A stretch of 26,209 nt of DNA from Ruminococcaceae bacterium FB2012. Its GTDB lineage: Bacteria; Bacillota; Clostridia; Oscillospirales; Ruminococcaceae. The DNA is taken from the NCBI GenBank assembly GCA_900104495.1, contig FMXS01000027.1:1-26209 (forward strand), written 5' to 3'. Of this stretch, positions 8,001 to 14,450 are shown piece after piece. A program made the translations under genes and the position numbers. Every line of letters starts with the position of its first letter. The stretch's first letter is position 1. The notes below the pieces were generated by a model, which was not told the DNA's origin, made no database searches, and worked only from the letters and a program-made list of their open reading frames with translations.

Positions 8001-10521
8001 GGGCGATACGATCACTCTTTCCAATCGCATTTCCTATTTATGGGGTTTGTCCGGTATCCCCACTGTGGGAAATAAGCCCAACGACGGCTACAAAGAAGGT
8101 TCCTGGGATAAAGAACCCTCATGGGATACCGAGCTCACGGAAGATACGACATTCACCTACACCTACGCGCCGATCAACCCGATCTCGCAGACCGTGACCT
8201 TCAAGGTCGTAAACGGCACCTGGGATGACGGCACTACCGATGACGTGACCGTAACCCTGAACGGCATCAAGGGCGATACGCTCAAACTTTCAGCGTCCGA
8301 CATTCCCGCAGTCGGCAATAAGCCCGGCGACGCATTCAAGGAAGGCTCTTGGGACACCGACCCCGACACCGAGTCGGCAGTCACCGAGGACAAGACTTAC
8401 ACTTACACCTATGCCGCGAAGAAAGAAATCTCGCAGACCGTGACATTTAAGGTCGTAAACGGTTCCTGGGACGACGGAACGACTGCCGACAAGACCGTTA
8501 CCATTAAAGGTCTGGAAGGCGATACACTTAAACTTACCGCGAATGACATACCCGCAGTCGGCAATAAGCCCGGCGACGCCTTCAAGGCGGGCGCTTGGGA
8601 CGCTGAGCCCGATACCGAGTCGGCTGTTACGGCGGACAAGACCTACACTTACCCCTACGCTCCGAAGGATGAAATCTCGCAGAAGGTTACATTCAAGGTA
8701 GTTAACGGTTCCTGGGACGACGGCACCACCGCCGACAAGACCGTTACTCTCAAAGGTCTGGAGGGCGATACTCTTAAACTCTCCGCGGCGGATATCCCCG
8801 CAGTCGGCAATAAGCCCGCAGACACATTCAAGGCCGGCAAGTGGGACACCAGACCCGACACCGAAACGGCTATTACGGCAGCAACGACTTACACTTACAC
8901 CTTTACCACAAAGGAAGAAATCTCGCAGAAGGTTACATTCAAGGTAGTTAACGGTTCCTGGGACGACGGCACAACAGCCGACAAGACCGTTACTCTCAAA
9001 GGTCTGGAGGGCGATACACTTAAACTCTCCGCAAGCGACATTCCCGCGGTAGGCAATAAGCCCGCAGACACATTCAAGGCCGGCAAGTGGTCTTCCGAGC
9101 CAAACACCGAGTCGGCTGTCACGGCAGACAAGACCTACACCTACACCTACGCTCCGAAGGATGAAATCTCGCAGAAGGTTACATTCACAGTAGTAAACGG
9201 CGCTTGGGACGACGGCACCACCGCCGACAAGACCGTTACTCTCAAAGGCCTGGAGGGCGATACACTTAAACTCTCCGAAGGCGACATCCCCGCAGTCGGC
9301 AATAAGCCCGCAGATACATTCAAGACCGGCAAGTGGTCTTCAGTTCCAAACACCGAGACGGCTGTTACAACGGACAAGACCTACACTTACACCTACGCTC
9401 CGAAGGATGAAATCTCACAGAAGGTTACATTCACAGTAGTAAACGGCTCCTGGGACGACGGCACCACCGCCGACAAGACCGTTACTCTCAAAGGCCTGGA
9501 GGGCGATACTCTTAAACTCTCCGCGAATGATATTCCCGCAGTCGGCAATAAGCCCGCAGACACATTCAAGGCCGGCGCTTGGGACACCGAGCCCGATACC
9601 GAGTCGGCTGTTACGGCAGACAAGACTTACACCTACACTTACGCCGCGAAGGATAAGCTCGTTGTGAAGTTCGACGTGGACGGCGGCACACCTGTCGAGA
9701 GCAAGACCGTTTACAGCGGAGAAACCGTTGCGGCTCCCGATACTCCCGAGAAGAAGGGCTGCTGCTTTACCGGCTGGTTCGCAGACGAAGAACACACCGT
9801 TCCCTTCGATTTCTCCAAGGGCATCGTGACCGACACGGTCATCTACGCCGGCTGGGAGGACGTGACTTATACAGCCTCCGGCGACACCGAGCACACTAAA
9901 GGCAGCGACAGCGACTGCGTTATCACCGTAAAGCGCAGCCACGAGGACGACACCTGCTTCTCGCATTTCAAGGACGTGGAGATAGACAGTCAGCTGCTGG
10001 AGAACGGCACCGACTACACCGCAGCCCCCGGAAGCACGGTCATCACCCTTAAAGCGGCGATGCTGAACGAACTCTCCGAAGGCGATCATGTTGTGACTGT
10101 CCTGTTTGACGACGGACAGACAGAAGCATCGCTGACAGTAAAAGCCCCGGAAGATTCCGAAAGTGATTCCGAAGCTGATTCCGACAGCGAATCCGAAGCC
10201 GATTCCGACAGCGAATCCGAAGCCGATCCCGACAGCGAATCCGAGGCCGATTCCGAAAGTGATTCCGAGGCCGATCCCGAAAGCGAATCCGAAGCCGATC
10301 CCGACAGCGAATCCGAGGCTGATCCCGACAGCGAATCCGAGGCTGATCCCGACAGCGAATCCGAGGCTGATCCCGACAGCGAATCCGAGGGCGGTTCCGA
10401 AAACAAGGATCACCCCGGCGGGTCGGAAGGGACTAACCCCAAGACCTCAGCAGCGGCAGCAGGCTTTGGAATGGTCGTGCTGGCAGCAGCGGCAGTGATA
10501 ATTTCAAGGAAGAAAAAGTAA
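5002..10521 (+). CDS. Wall-anchored zinc-dependent phospholipase C-like repeat protein
   Basis: A giant secreted protein (1839 residues). The signal peptide ends with AEA at residue 39, so the mature chain would begin with Trp40, as in alpha-toxin-type phospholipase C, where the N-terminal Trp binds zinc. Candidate further ligands follow in SHVNSAD, GSMGPDLYPD, GYIHPYY, MLHYCGDQFGHDF and SHMSEESF (about 45-230). Two PLAT-like domains lie at about 523-617 and 663-765, recognisable by DDNIFAEVYQN, YDDFERNDYDTY and WDCDYINI and their equivalents. Then come an Ig-like stretch, seven repeats of about 82 residues, one Listeria-Bacteroides-type repeat (CFTGWFADEEHTVPFDF) and an acidic Ser/Asp/Glu stalk. 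NPKTS, a hydrophobic helix and a basic tail end the chain. Expected activity is cleavage of phospholipid or sphingolipid headgroups at the cell surface. The family match is by motif and domain order only. It is divergent from the GH59 gene. Confidence 0.8.
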   Translation: MKISLPHFGRRTKKHLQRVLSLLVTVCLCLSMLPQTAEAWKILSHVNSADLILLELQRSQTLTGKASITINAPYENGTAYTYQIPDEYWEALRDYPNEFRAGSMGPDLYPDLLTGQGYIHPYYEKTVEGKTYRVGSGEWIKALCDSVNCMPRGNDRKKAIAFTLGYMLHYCGDQFGHDFINCFAGGTYPDLSAVNYSDTKDKNLNIILSHMSEESFMDGLVNWSFLKANGYLNTSAPTRFVADSMLYNGISNNGEAGIFKNNYHAVPEVYRYLISLRMKLYRVAEENRTSTIWPVTGAVQYLDQWIEDLDNATYEFVKCFDRIGTRLINDSAKPDTLGVVKDELQKWVKDYGRFITPTPDILIKGLIDVDAVVDWIINAVGADEFIKSAKDWIEGQILDIALSALGFFGLRDVIKGLTDRMDKPDVQLDHSDNPFMSDTDNYKEFKEFMDRYAAEQSAFTGKSISSVLTGTDGGALDNALDSDLEAFYNTLVMFKLILIGPDNYTNFIKTLSGVDQTSYTKNTVNLTATSLDLYIHTMDRADAGTDDNIFAEVYQNNTLLISKLLDKPGYDDFERNDYDTYSVELTKPVRIDQLEVKIVKKSKATGSPDWDCDYINIMPVHAGANLLPRSVACGGKEEMENDQTWELHFHDELMDMTRSNHNQTAVTRVIAKIKTKDKESWTDTYGTNDTVYLDVYRNNKRVKMIKLDKPAYDDFEMGDDDEYDVSLSYEGNKGIPLNELSFTLRLDGSNAWTFTRVNITPYHGDTKIADTTVFSGEHELEKSEYSLGKLSSSTYPQTPVTLSYITDVDDGAISFMDSLDDSRQWENASNLLWSNTTVRSKVFFSIFKGFSPKISTCGKTEILQGKSFSLAFPIEGVWNGVRRERRDQIKKIPEVKGTATISFIDSNGNVQYTADAFIRDGKIQLNNYTNTSLAGTYDIRVEYIPDANDPQYAGSAETFEDVLTVIPRNKVSYTATFKVVNGSWNNGQSSDTSITRTGFEGDTITLSNRISYLWGLSGIPTVGNKPNDGYKEGSWDKEPSWDTELTEDTTFTYTYAPINPISQTVTFKVVNGTWDDGTTDDVTVTLNGIKGDTLKLSASDIPAVGNKPGDAFKEGSWDTDPDTESAVTEDKTYTYTYAAKKEISQTVTFKVVNGSWDDGTTADKTVTIKGLEGDTLKLTANDIPAVGNKPGDAFKAGAWDAEPDTESAVTADKTYTYPYAPKDEISQKVTFKVVNGSWDDGTTADKTVTLKGLEGDTLKLSAADIPAVGNKPADTFKAGKWDTRPDTETAITAATTYTYTFTTKEEISQKVTFKVVNGSWDDGTTADKTVTLKGLEGDTLKLSASDIPAVGNKPADTFKAGKWSSEPNTESAVTADKTYTYTYAPKDEISQKVTFTVVNGAWDDGTTADKTVTLKGLEGDTLKLSEGDIPAVGNKPADTFKTGKWSSVPNTETAVTTDKTYTYTYAPKDEISQKVTFTVVNGSWDDGTTADKTVTLKGLEGDTLKLSANDIPAVGNKPADTFKAGAWDTEPDTESAVTADKTYTYTYAAKDKLVVKFDVDGGTPVESKTVYSGETVAAPDTPEKKGCCFTGWFADEEHTVPFDFSKGIVTDTVIYAGWEDVTYTASGDTEHTKGSDSDCVITVKRSHEDDTCFSHFKDVEIDSQLLENGTDYTAAPGSTVITLKAAMLNELSEGDHVVTVLFDDGQTEASLTVKAPEDSESDSEADSDSESEADSDSESEADPDSESEADSESDSEADPESESEADPDSESEADPDSESEADPDSESEADPDSESEGGSENKDHPGGSEGTNPKTSAAAAGFGMVVLAAAAVIISRKKK
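7915..9666 (+). repeat. Seven tandem ~82-residue surface repeats
   Basis: The first copy (about 7915-8190) is divergent. Six copies follow with an exact 246-bp period, starting at 8191, 8437, 8683, 8929, 9175 and 9421. Each copy runs VTFKVVNGSWDDG, then GDTLKLSA-DIPAVGNKP, and ends in TYTYTYA. Copies 4-7 are nearly identical at DNA level, with blocks such as a shared AAGGTTACATTCA start, which indicates recent homogenisation or duplication. The repeats act as a spacer that projects the enzyme domain from the wall (inference). They resemble beta-rich repeats common in gut Firmicutes surface proteins; I do not assign a Pfam name. Confidence 0.9.
10156..10395 (+). repeat. Acidic Ser/Asp/Glu-rich stalk repeat
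   Basis: A low-complexity tract encoding runs such as ADPDSESE, built largely from 24-bp units like GATCCCGACAGCGAATCC plus a GAGGCT-type end. The last four units are almost identical. It precedes the sorting signal and probably spans the cell wall. Copy number is likely to vary between strains by slippage (inference). Confidence 0.85.
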
Positions 10522-10533
10522 CCATTAAAAATT

Positions 10534-10567
10534 GGAGCTTCTGCAAACGCAGGAGCTCCTTTTGTTT
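10534..10567 (+). terminator. Terminator of the large surface protein gene
   Basis: An 11-bp stem pairs GGAGCTTCTGC with GCAGGAGCTCC (one G-T pair) around an AAAC loop, followed by TTTTTGTTT. It begins 13 bases after the stop codon. Confidence 0.9.
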
Positions 10568-10582
10568 GATATGCAAGGGTAT

Positions 10583-10693
10583 TTACTCCCTGTTTTTCAG
10601 CATCTCCTTCGGGCGGCAGCCGAAGGCCTTGATAAGCGGGCTTCTTTCGATGATGACATTCATGATAAGATACATCACCGCGACGAATATGAC
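10583..10693 (-). pseudogene. Short coding scrap, C-terminus of a membrane protein
   Basis: Read leftward, this stretch encodes VIFVAVMYLIMNVIIERSPL and then a basic end KAFGCRPKEMLKNRE before a stop. The hydrophobic half followed by a charged tail looks like the last membrane helix and cytoplasmic end of a lost transporter or permease. There is no ribosome binding site, and the frame has no start before it reaches the terminator hairpin at 10692-10721. It is most simply a deletion remnant. A tiny peptide starting at the ATG at 10673-10675 is possible but less likely. Confidence 0.35.
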
Positions 10694-10721
10694 AGCGCCC
10701 GTGCAAGAGTGCGGGCGCTGT
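10692..10721. terminator. GC-rich hairpin after the MerR gene
   Basis: A perfect 10-bp stem (ACAGCGCCCG/CGGGCGCTGT) around a 10-base loop, 8 bases past the leftward MerR stop. The tail is only weakly T-rich in either direction, so termination may be partial. Confidence 0.5.
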
Positions 10722-10729
10722 ATGTTTTA

Positions 10730-11809
10730 TCAGTTTTCCTGTTCTCTGACCATTACATAATAGTCGCTGTCCCGGCCGCCGAAGCGGTAGTCTCCGCTTT
10801 TCCATTCGATGATGAGATATTCTTTCCCGTCAAATGATCTGATCTCATAAGCGCAGGCCGTGCTGTTCCATTTGCGGAGCCAATAGCCCCGCGTCCATAC
10901 GCTCTTTTCATCACCGCTGATGATCCCGTCACCGTAGACCGCCGTAACGTGCCCGCCCTCTGAGAATTCTATCTCCTTGAAATAGGGGTCGGACAGATAA
11001 TTGTAACTGCCCTCGGGGGGATTCAGCAAAGGAACAAAATCCTCTTTTTTCAGTTCGGACGGGTGGAAATAGCAGAATGCTTTCCACTTGCCGAGGACTC
11101 TGTCATCGGGGATAAAGGGCTTGCTGATGTTGTCCTTTCTGGCGATCATATCTCTTGTGTAACGGATGCTGTCCAGCTTGCGGAGCGCGATCGCCGTTAC
11201 CTCGCCTGTTTCGGGCCAATCCTGGGATTTAAGGTCAACGATCATATACAGATCGTCCCCCCGCTGTTCAAGGCGGTAGTCATTCACATATCGGCTGACG
11301 CCGTCGTCATAGATCAGCTTGCCCTTCGTCCAGCCGAAGCACCAGTAGAACTCCCCGCCCGGCAGGAAATACAGATGTCTGTTCCAATCCCCCAGCCCGC
11401 CGTTCTCACTTTCCACGCGCCATTTGCCGATGACCCTCTCGTCGTTCTCAAAAGGCAGATCGGTATTTTCGATCAGCGGCTTATATTTCTGCTTCATAAT
11501 TATACCTCCGTTTATCTTGGTTTTCAGTTTTTCGAGATCACGGAGCTGCCGTTCAAGCTCGGCTTTGCGCGCCGAAAAGATATCCTCGGTGTCCTCGGCG
11601 GTACAGAGCATACGCCTTATCTCCGACAGCGAGAAACCGACGGCTTTCAGTTCTGCGATGCGCTCAAACACGGCTATCTGCGAGGGGTCATAGTAGCGGT
11701 ATTCGGTAAAACGGTCGATGTAAACGGGCTTCAAAAGCCCTATCTTGTCATAATGCCGCAGTACCGAGATCTTTGTCCCGCAGGCTTTGGCAAAATCTCC
11801 GATCTTCAT
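10730..11809 (-). CDS. MerR-family transcriptional regulator with duplicated C-terminal domain
   Basis: A DNA-binding regulator (359 residues) that would twist a 19-bp-spacer promoter into an active form on ligand binding. The N-terminal winged helix reads MKIGDFAKACGTKISVLRHY and then GLLKPVYIDRFTEYRYY, standard MerR features, followed by a dimerising helix at about 75-110. After that come two similar domains, each opening with a DERVIGKW- or DDRVLGKW-type sequence, at about residues 125-235 and 236-359. They look like lipocalin-type beta-barrel sensor units seen in other Firmicutes regulators (moderate confidence). The start at 11807-11809 is preferred over an ATG 14 codons upstream because AAGGAGATGAG lies just before it. 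Its own promoter carries a MerR-type operator, so autoregulation is likely. No other target gene is visible. Confidence 0.9.
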   Translation of the reverse strand: MKIGDFAKACGTKISVLRHYDKIGLLKPVYIDRFTEYRYYDPSQIAVFERIAELKAVGFSLSEIRRMLCTAEDTEDIFSARKAELERQLRDLEKLKTKINGGIIMKQKYKPLIENTDLPFENDERVIGKWRVESENGGLGDWNRHLYFLPGGEFYWCFGWTKGKLIYDDGVSRYVNDYRLEQRGDDLYMIVDLKSQDWPETGEVTAIALRKLDSIRYTRDMIARKDNISKPFIPDDRVLGKWKAFCYFHPSELKKEDFVPLLNPPEGSYNYLSDPYFKEIEFSEGGHVTAVYGDGIISGDEKSVWTRGYWLRKWNSTACAYEIRSFDGKEYLIIEWKSGDYRFGGRDSDYYVMVREQEN

Positions 11810-11851
11810 GATCTCATCTCCTTTGATTGTTTTAAGGTACCTTATGTGCAT

Positions 11852-11882
11852 ATTATAAGCCTGAACTCAGGTTGAGAGTCAA
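11852..11882 (-). promoter_or_regulatory. MerR-type promoter with 19-bp spacer and operator
   Basis: Read leftward, TTGACT (11877-11882) and TATAAT (11852-11857) are 19 bp apart, the hallmark of promoters activated by MerR proteins. The spacer contains the palindrome CCTGA-AC-TCAGG (on the + strand). The promoter reads into the MerR gene, about 43 bases ahead of its start. Confidence 0.8.
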
Positions 11883-11995
11883 GGGGGGAAAATGATTTTC
11901 CGAAAATAATTATAGCATATAATATTTGCATTTGCAATTGCGGAGGAAACGCTCGTGGGGAAACTGCACATTATCCGAAAATATTATAAAAACAA

Positions 11996-12024
11996 TAGAC
12001 ATTTCTGTAAATTAGTGGTATAAT
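11996..12024 (+). promoter_or_regulatory. Promoter of the 5'-nucleotidase gene
   Basis: TAGACA (11996-12001), a 17-bp spacer and a perfect TATAAT (12019-12024). Transcription would start near 12031, giving a leader of about 53 bases that holds CGAGC...GCTCG (12033-12064) and the motif TGAAATTCCGGC shared with the leader of the gene at 14451. GGGAGG at 12071-12076 is the ribosome binding site. Confidence 0.8.
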
Positions 12025-12083
12025 CAATACAGCGAGCTGCGTAAAGGTCTGAAATTCCGGCTCGGAAACAGGGAGGTAATAAT

Positions 12084-13964
12084 ATGAAAAAACTGCTTGC
12101 TTTTTTAACTGCGGTCACAGTCGCGGCGGGAGGGCTTTGTCTGCCTGCGGCGGCGGAGACGGCCGATGACGAAACAGTGATACTCTTCACCAACGACGTT
12201 CACTGCGGTGTTGACGATGTCATCGGATATGACGGCCTTGCACTTTATAAGCGCGAGATGCAGGCGAAGCATAAAAACGTCCTGCTGGTGGACGCAGGCG
12301 ATTTTATCCAGGGCGCAAACCTGGGGAGCCTGTCAAAGGGCGAATACATCACCGAGCTGATGAACGAGGTGGGCTACGACGCGGTGGCTCTCGGCAACCA
12401 CGAATTTGACTACGGCATCCCCACCCTTTCCGAACGCACCTCGGAACTTGACTGCGGAGTGATCTGCTGCAATCTTACCAATACCGAGACGGGGGAAAAA
12501 CTCTGTGAGCCTTACAAGATCTTTGATCTCGGGGACGAACAGATCGCATTTGTCGGGGTGACCACTCCCGATACCTTCGGTCAGACTACTCCCGCATTTT
12601 TCCAGAACGATGAGGGCGAGTATATCTATGACTTCGGGCAGAAGGACACCCAGCTTTACGACATCGTTCAGGAGAACGTGGACAAAGCAAGAGCCGAGGG
12701 CGCAGACCGCGTTATCCTGCTGGCACATCTCGGCGAGAATAATGTCGTGGAGAAATGGAGCTCCGAAGCCGTGGCGGCGAATACCGTGGGAGTTGACGCC
12801 GTGATCTCGGGACATTCCCACGAGGTCACTCTCGGGCTGACCGTAAACAACAAGGAAGGCAAGCCTGTTCAGATAGCACAGACAGGCACCAAGCTGAACA
12901 ATATCGGCAAGATGACTCTCTCCGGGGACAGCATCGACATCGAAATGGTGGATACCGTTCCCGAGCCGTCGGAGGATATGGGCCTTGACAACGAAAGCTG
13001 GAAAAAGACCGAGGACCGCGGCGGAAGATATATTGATACCGCCGTAAGCGGCAAGATCGCAGAGCTGAAAGGAAAGCTCGAAGAACTTATCGGTCAAAAG
13101 ATAGGTCACAGTAATTTCAAGCTTTGGGACAGCGACCCCGAGACCGGCGAGCGCCGTGTCCGCAACGGCGAGACCAATCTCGGTAATTTCGCGGCGGATA
13201 TTTTCAGAGCTGTTTACGGCACGGATATTGCCTTCTTGAACGGCGGCGGACTTCGCGCAAGTATCGAGGCGGGGGATATCTCCTTCGGTGATGTGTATAA
13301 CGTTATGCCCTTCGGCAACAACACCTGCTCCGCAAAAATAACAGGCAGGCAGCTGCTGGACTATCTCGAGTATTCCGTAAAGAGTTATCCTGAGGAAGAG
13401 GGCTGTTTTTCATCGGTTTCGGGCATTGAGTTCAGCATCGATCCCACCGTTAAAAGCTCTGTCATTACAGATGAGTACGGAGATTTCAAGGGCGTGGACG
13501 GAGAATACCGCGTGAAGGAAGTTTTTGTGAACGGCGAGCCTCTCGACCTTGAAAAGACCTATACAGCGGCTTCGATCTCCTATCTGCTCCAGGGCGGCGG
13601 TGACGCGCACATATTGAGCGGACATTGCGAGATCCTTGAAGAGCGCCCCGGCACCGACGCCGAGCTTGTCGCGGAGTATATCAAAAAACTTGAAAACGGC
13701 GAGATACCCGAAAAATACCGCGATCCCTACGGCGAGGGAAGAATAAAGCTCTATGAGGAAAAGTCCGGCGAAGATGGATCTTCCTCCGACGAGGATAGTT
13801 CGGTTCCCGACAGCTCGTCAGAAAGCGAGACCTCCGGCGAGGACAGCTCCGGGCAGGCAAAGAATGACGATACCAACCCCGCAACGGGCCATGCCGCGGC
13901 CGCAGGGATCACAGTGCTGCTGCTTCTCACAGGCGCTGCCGCCGCAGGCAGAAGAAGACAGTGA
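12084..13964 (+). CDS. Wall-anchored 5'-nucleotidase / UshA-type phosphoesterase
   Basis: A secreted enzyme (626 residues) that removes phosphate from extracellular nucleotides, and perhaps from 2',3'-cyclic nucleotides, for scavenging. A signal peptide covers residues 1-24. The metallophosphatase domain shows all expected metal motifs: Asp38-x-His40, Asp70 in DAGD, Asn105-His106 in GNHEFD, His215 in LLAHLGE, and His244/His246 in GHSHE. The 5'-nucleotidase C-terminal domain follows, with NLGNFAADIFR and FLNGGGLRASI at about 368-395 and the FGN block near 412. The end is an acidic Ser-rich linker, NPATG, a hydrophobic helix and RRRQ, which is a sorting signal. The gene is monocistronic, with its own promoter and a terminator about 75 bases after the stop. 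Family certain; substrate range inferred. Confidence 0.94.
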   Translation: MKKLLAFLTAVTVAAGGLCLPAAAETADDETVILFTNDVHCGVDDVIGYDGLALYKREMQAKHKNVLLVDAGDFIQGANLGSLSKGEYITELMNEVGYDAVALGNHEFDYGIPTLSERTSELDCGVICCNLTNTETGEKLCEPYKIFDLGDEQIAFVGVTTPDTFGQTTPAFFQNDEGEYIYDFGQKDTQLYDIVQENVDKARAEGADRVILLAHLGENNVVEKWSSEAVAANTVGVDAVISGHSHEVTLGLTVNNKEGKPVQIAQTGTKLNNIGKMTLSGDSIDIEMVDTVPEPSEDMGLDNESWKKTEDRGGRYIDTAVSGKIAELKGKLEELIGQKIGHSNFKLWDSDPETGERRVRNGETNLGNFAADIFRAVYGTDIAFLNGGGLRASIEAGDISFGDVYNVMPFGNNTCSAKITGRQLLDYLEYSVKSYPEEEGCFSSVSGIEFSIDPTVKSSVITDEYGDFKGVDGEYRVKEVFVNGEPLDLEKTYTAASISYLLQGGGDAHILSGHCEILEERPGTDAELVAEYIKKLENGEIPEKYRDPYGEGRIKLYEEKSGEDGSSSDEDSSVPDSSSESETSGEDSSGQAKNDDTNPATGHAAAAGITVLLLLTGAAAAGRRRQ

Positions 13965-14038
13965 CCCCGCAGCGCTGACACGCATCACGGCATTCTTCCC
14001 TAACGTGTCCGCAAAGGAATGTTTTGTTTGACGTATCT

Positions 14039-14076
14039 AAAGCGTTCTGACCAAAAGGCCGGAACGCTTTTTCTTT
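14039..14076 (+). terminator. Terminator of the 5'-nucleotidase gene
   Basis: A 9-bp stem AAAGCGTTC/GAACGCTTT with a partly paired inner loop, followed by TTCTTTT. Confidence 0.85.
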
Positions 14077-14101
14077 TGCATCCTAAGAGCTTTTGGAAAC
14101 C

Positions 14102-14141
14102 GCCGGGCTGCTTTGAAAGCAGAGAAGCCCGCTCACCCGGC
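14102..14141 (+). other. Compound hairpin of unknown role
   Basis: An outer pair GCCGGG/CCCGGC encloses an inner hairpin CTGCTT-TGA-AAGCAG. An alternative pairing uses GGGC with GCCC. It lies past the nucleotidase terminator and upstream of the next promoter, so it is probably not in either main transcript. The remaining sequence from 14142 to 14221 shows nothing recognisable. Confidence 0.3.
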
Positions 14142-14221
14142 AAAACGTCTCACGGCAGAAGTTATTCATTGACAGAATATACAAAAGTCATTGTTTCATC
14201 TAAGAAATCAAGCCCATTCTA

Positions 14222-14250
14222 TTGCCTTATCCGAAGTTTTATGTTATAAT
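14222..14250 (+). promoter_or_regulatory. Promoter of the GGDEF/histidine kinase operon
   Basis: TTGCCT (14222-14227), a 17-bp spacer and a perfect TATAAT (14245-14250). It predicts a long leader of nearly 200 bases before the gene at 14451. A second -10-like TATACT lies just downstream. Confidence 0.65.
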
Positions 14251-14336
14251 TGTTAGTATACTATAAGTTATTCACTGTTTATTCCAAATTTTACCAATGA
14301 TATTAGATAATGAAACAACTGTCAAGCATATACGCA

Positions 14337-14400
14337 AGCTCCCAAAACAGCAGAGCCGGGAAAGATGTTTGAAATTCCGGCACGGCTGATCCCGGGAGCT
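14337..14400 (+). promoter_or_regulatory. Structured leader element before the GGDEF gene
   Basis: A perfect 7-bp outer stem AGCTCCC/GGGAGCT (14337-14343 with 14394-14400) encloses an inner stem. The inner stem is AGCCG/CGGCT (14354-14358 with 14383-14387) continued by GGAA/TTCC, with a 4-base bulge on the 3' side. The inner hairpin contains TGAAATTCCGGC, which also occurs in the nucleotidase leader. It matches no riboswitch class that I recognise; the c-di-GMP-I and -II consensus features are absent. Regulation of the operon through this structure is an inference. Confidence 0.45.
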
Positions 14401-14450
14401 GAAAGGTCAGACAGTTCTGCAAAGACTAATTTTTCGGGGAGGCAAATGAT

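Noticed and set aside
8191..9666. Regular repeats considered as a CRISPR array
   Set aside because: The period is 246 bp, repeats are contiguous without unique spacers, and all lie in frame in a surface protein.
10086..10406. Ser/Ala/Gly/Asp repeat open frame on the - strand
   Set aside because: Mirror of the acidic stalk repeats of the surface protein; low-complexity DNA stays open in several frames.
14337..14400. Considered as a cyclic di-GMP riboswitch
   Set aside because: The conserved blocks of the class I and II aptamers are not present; only a nested hairpin is seen.
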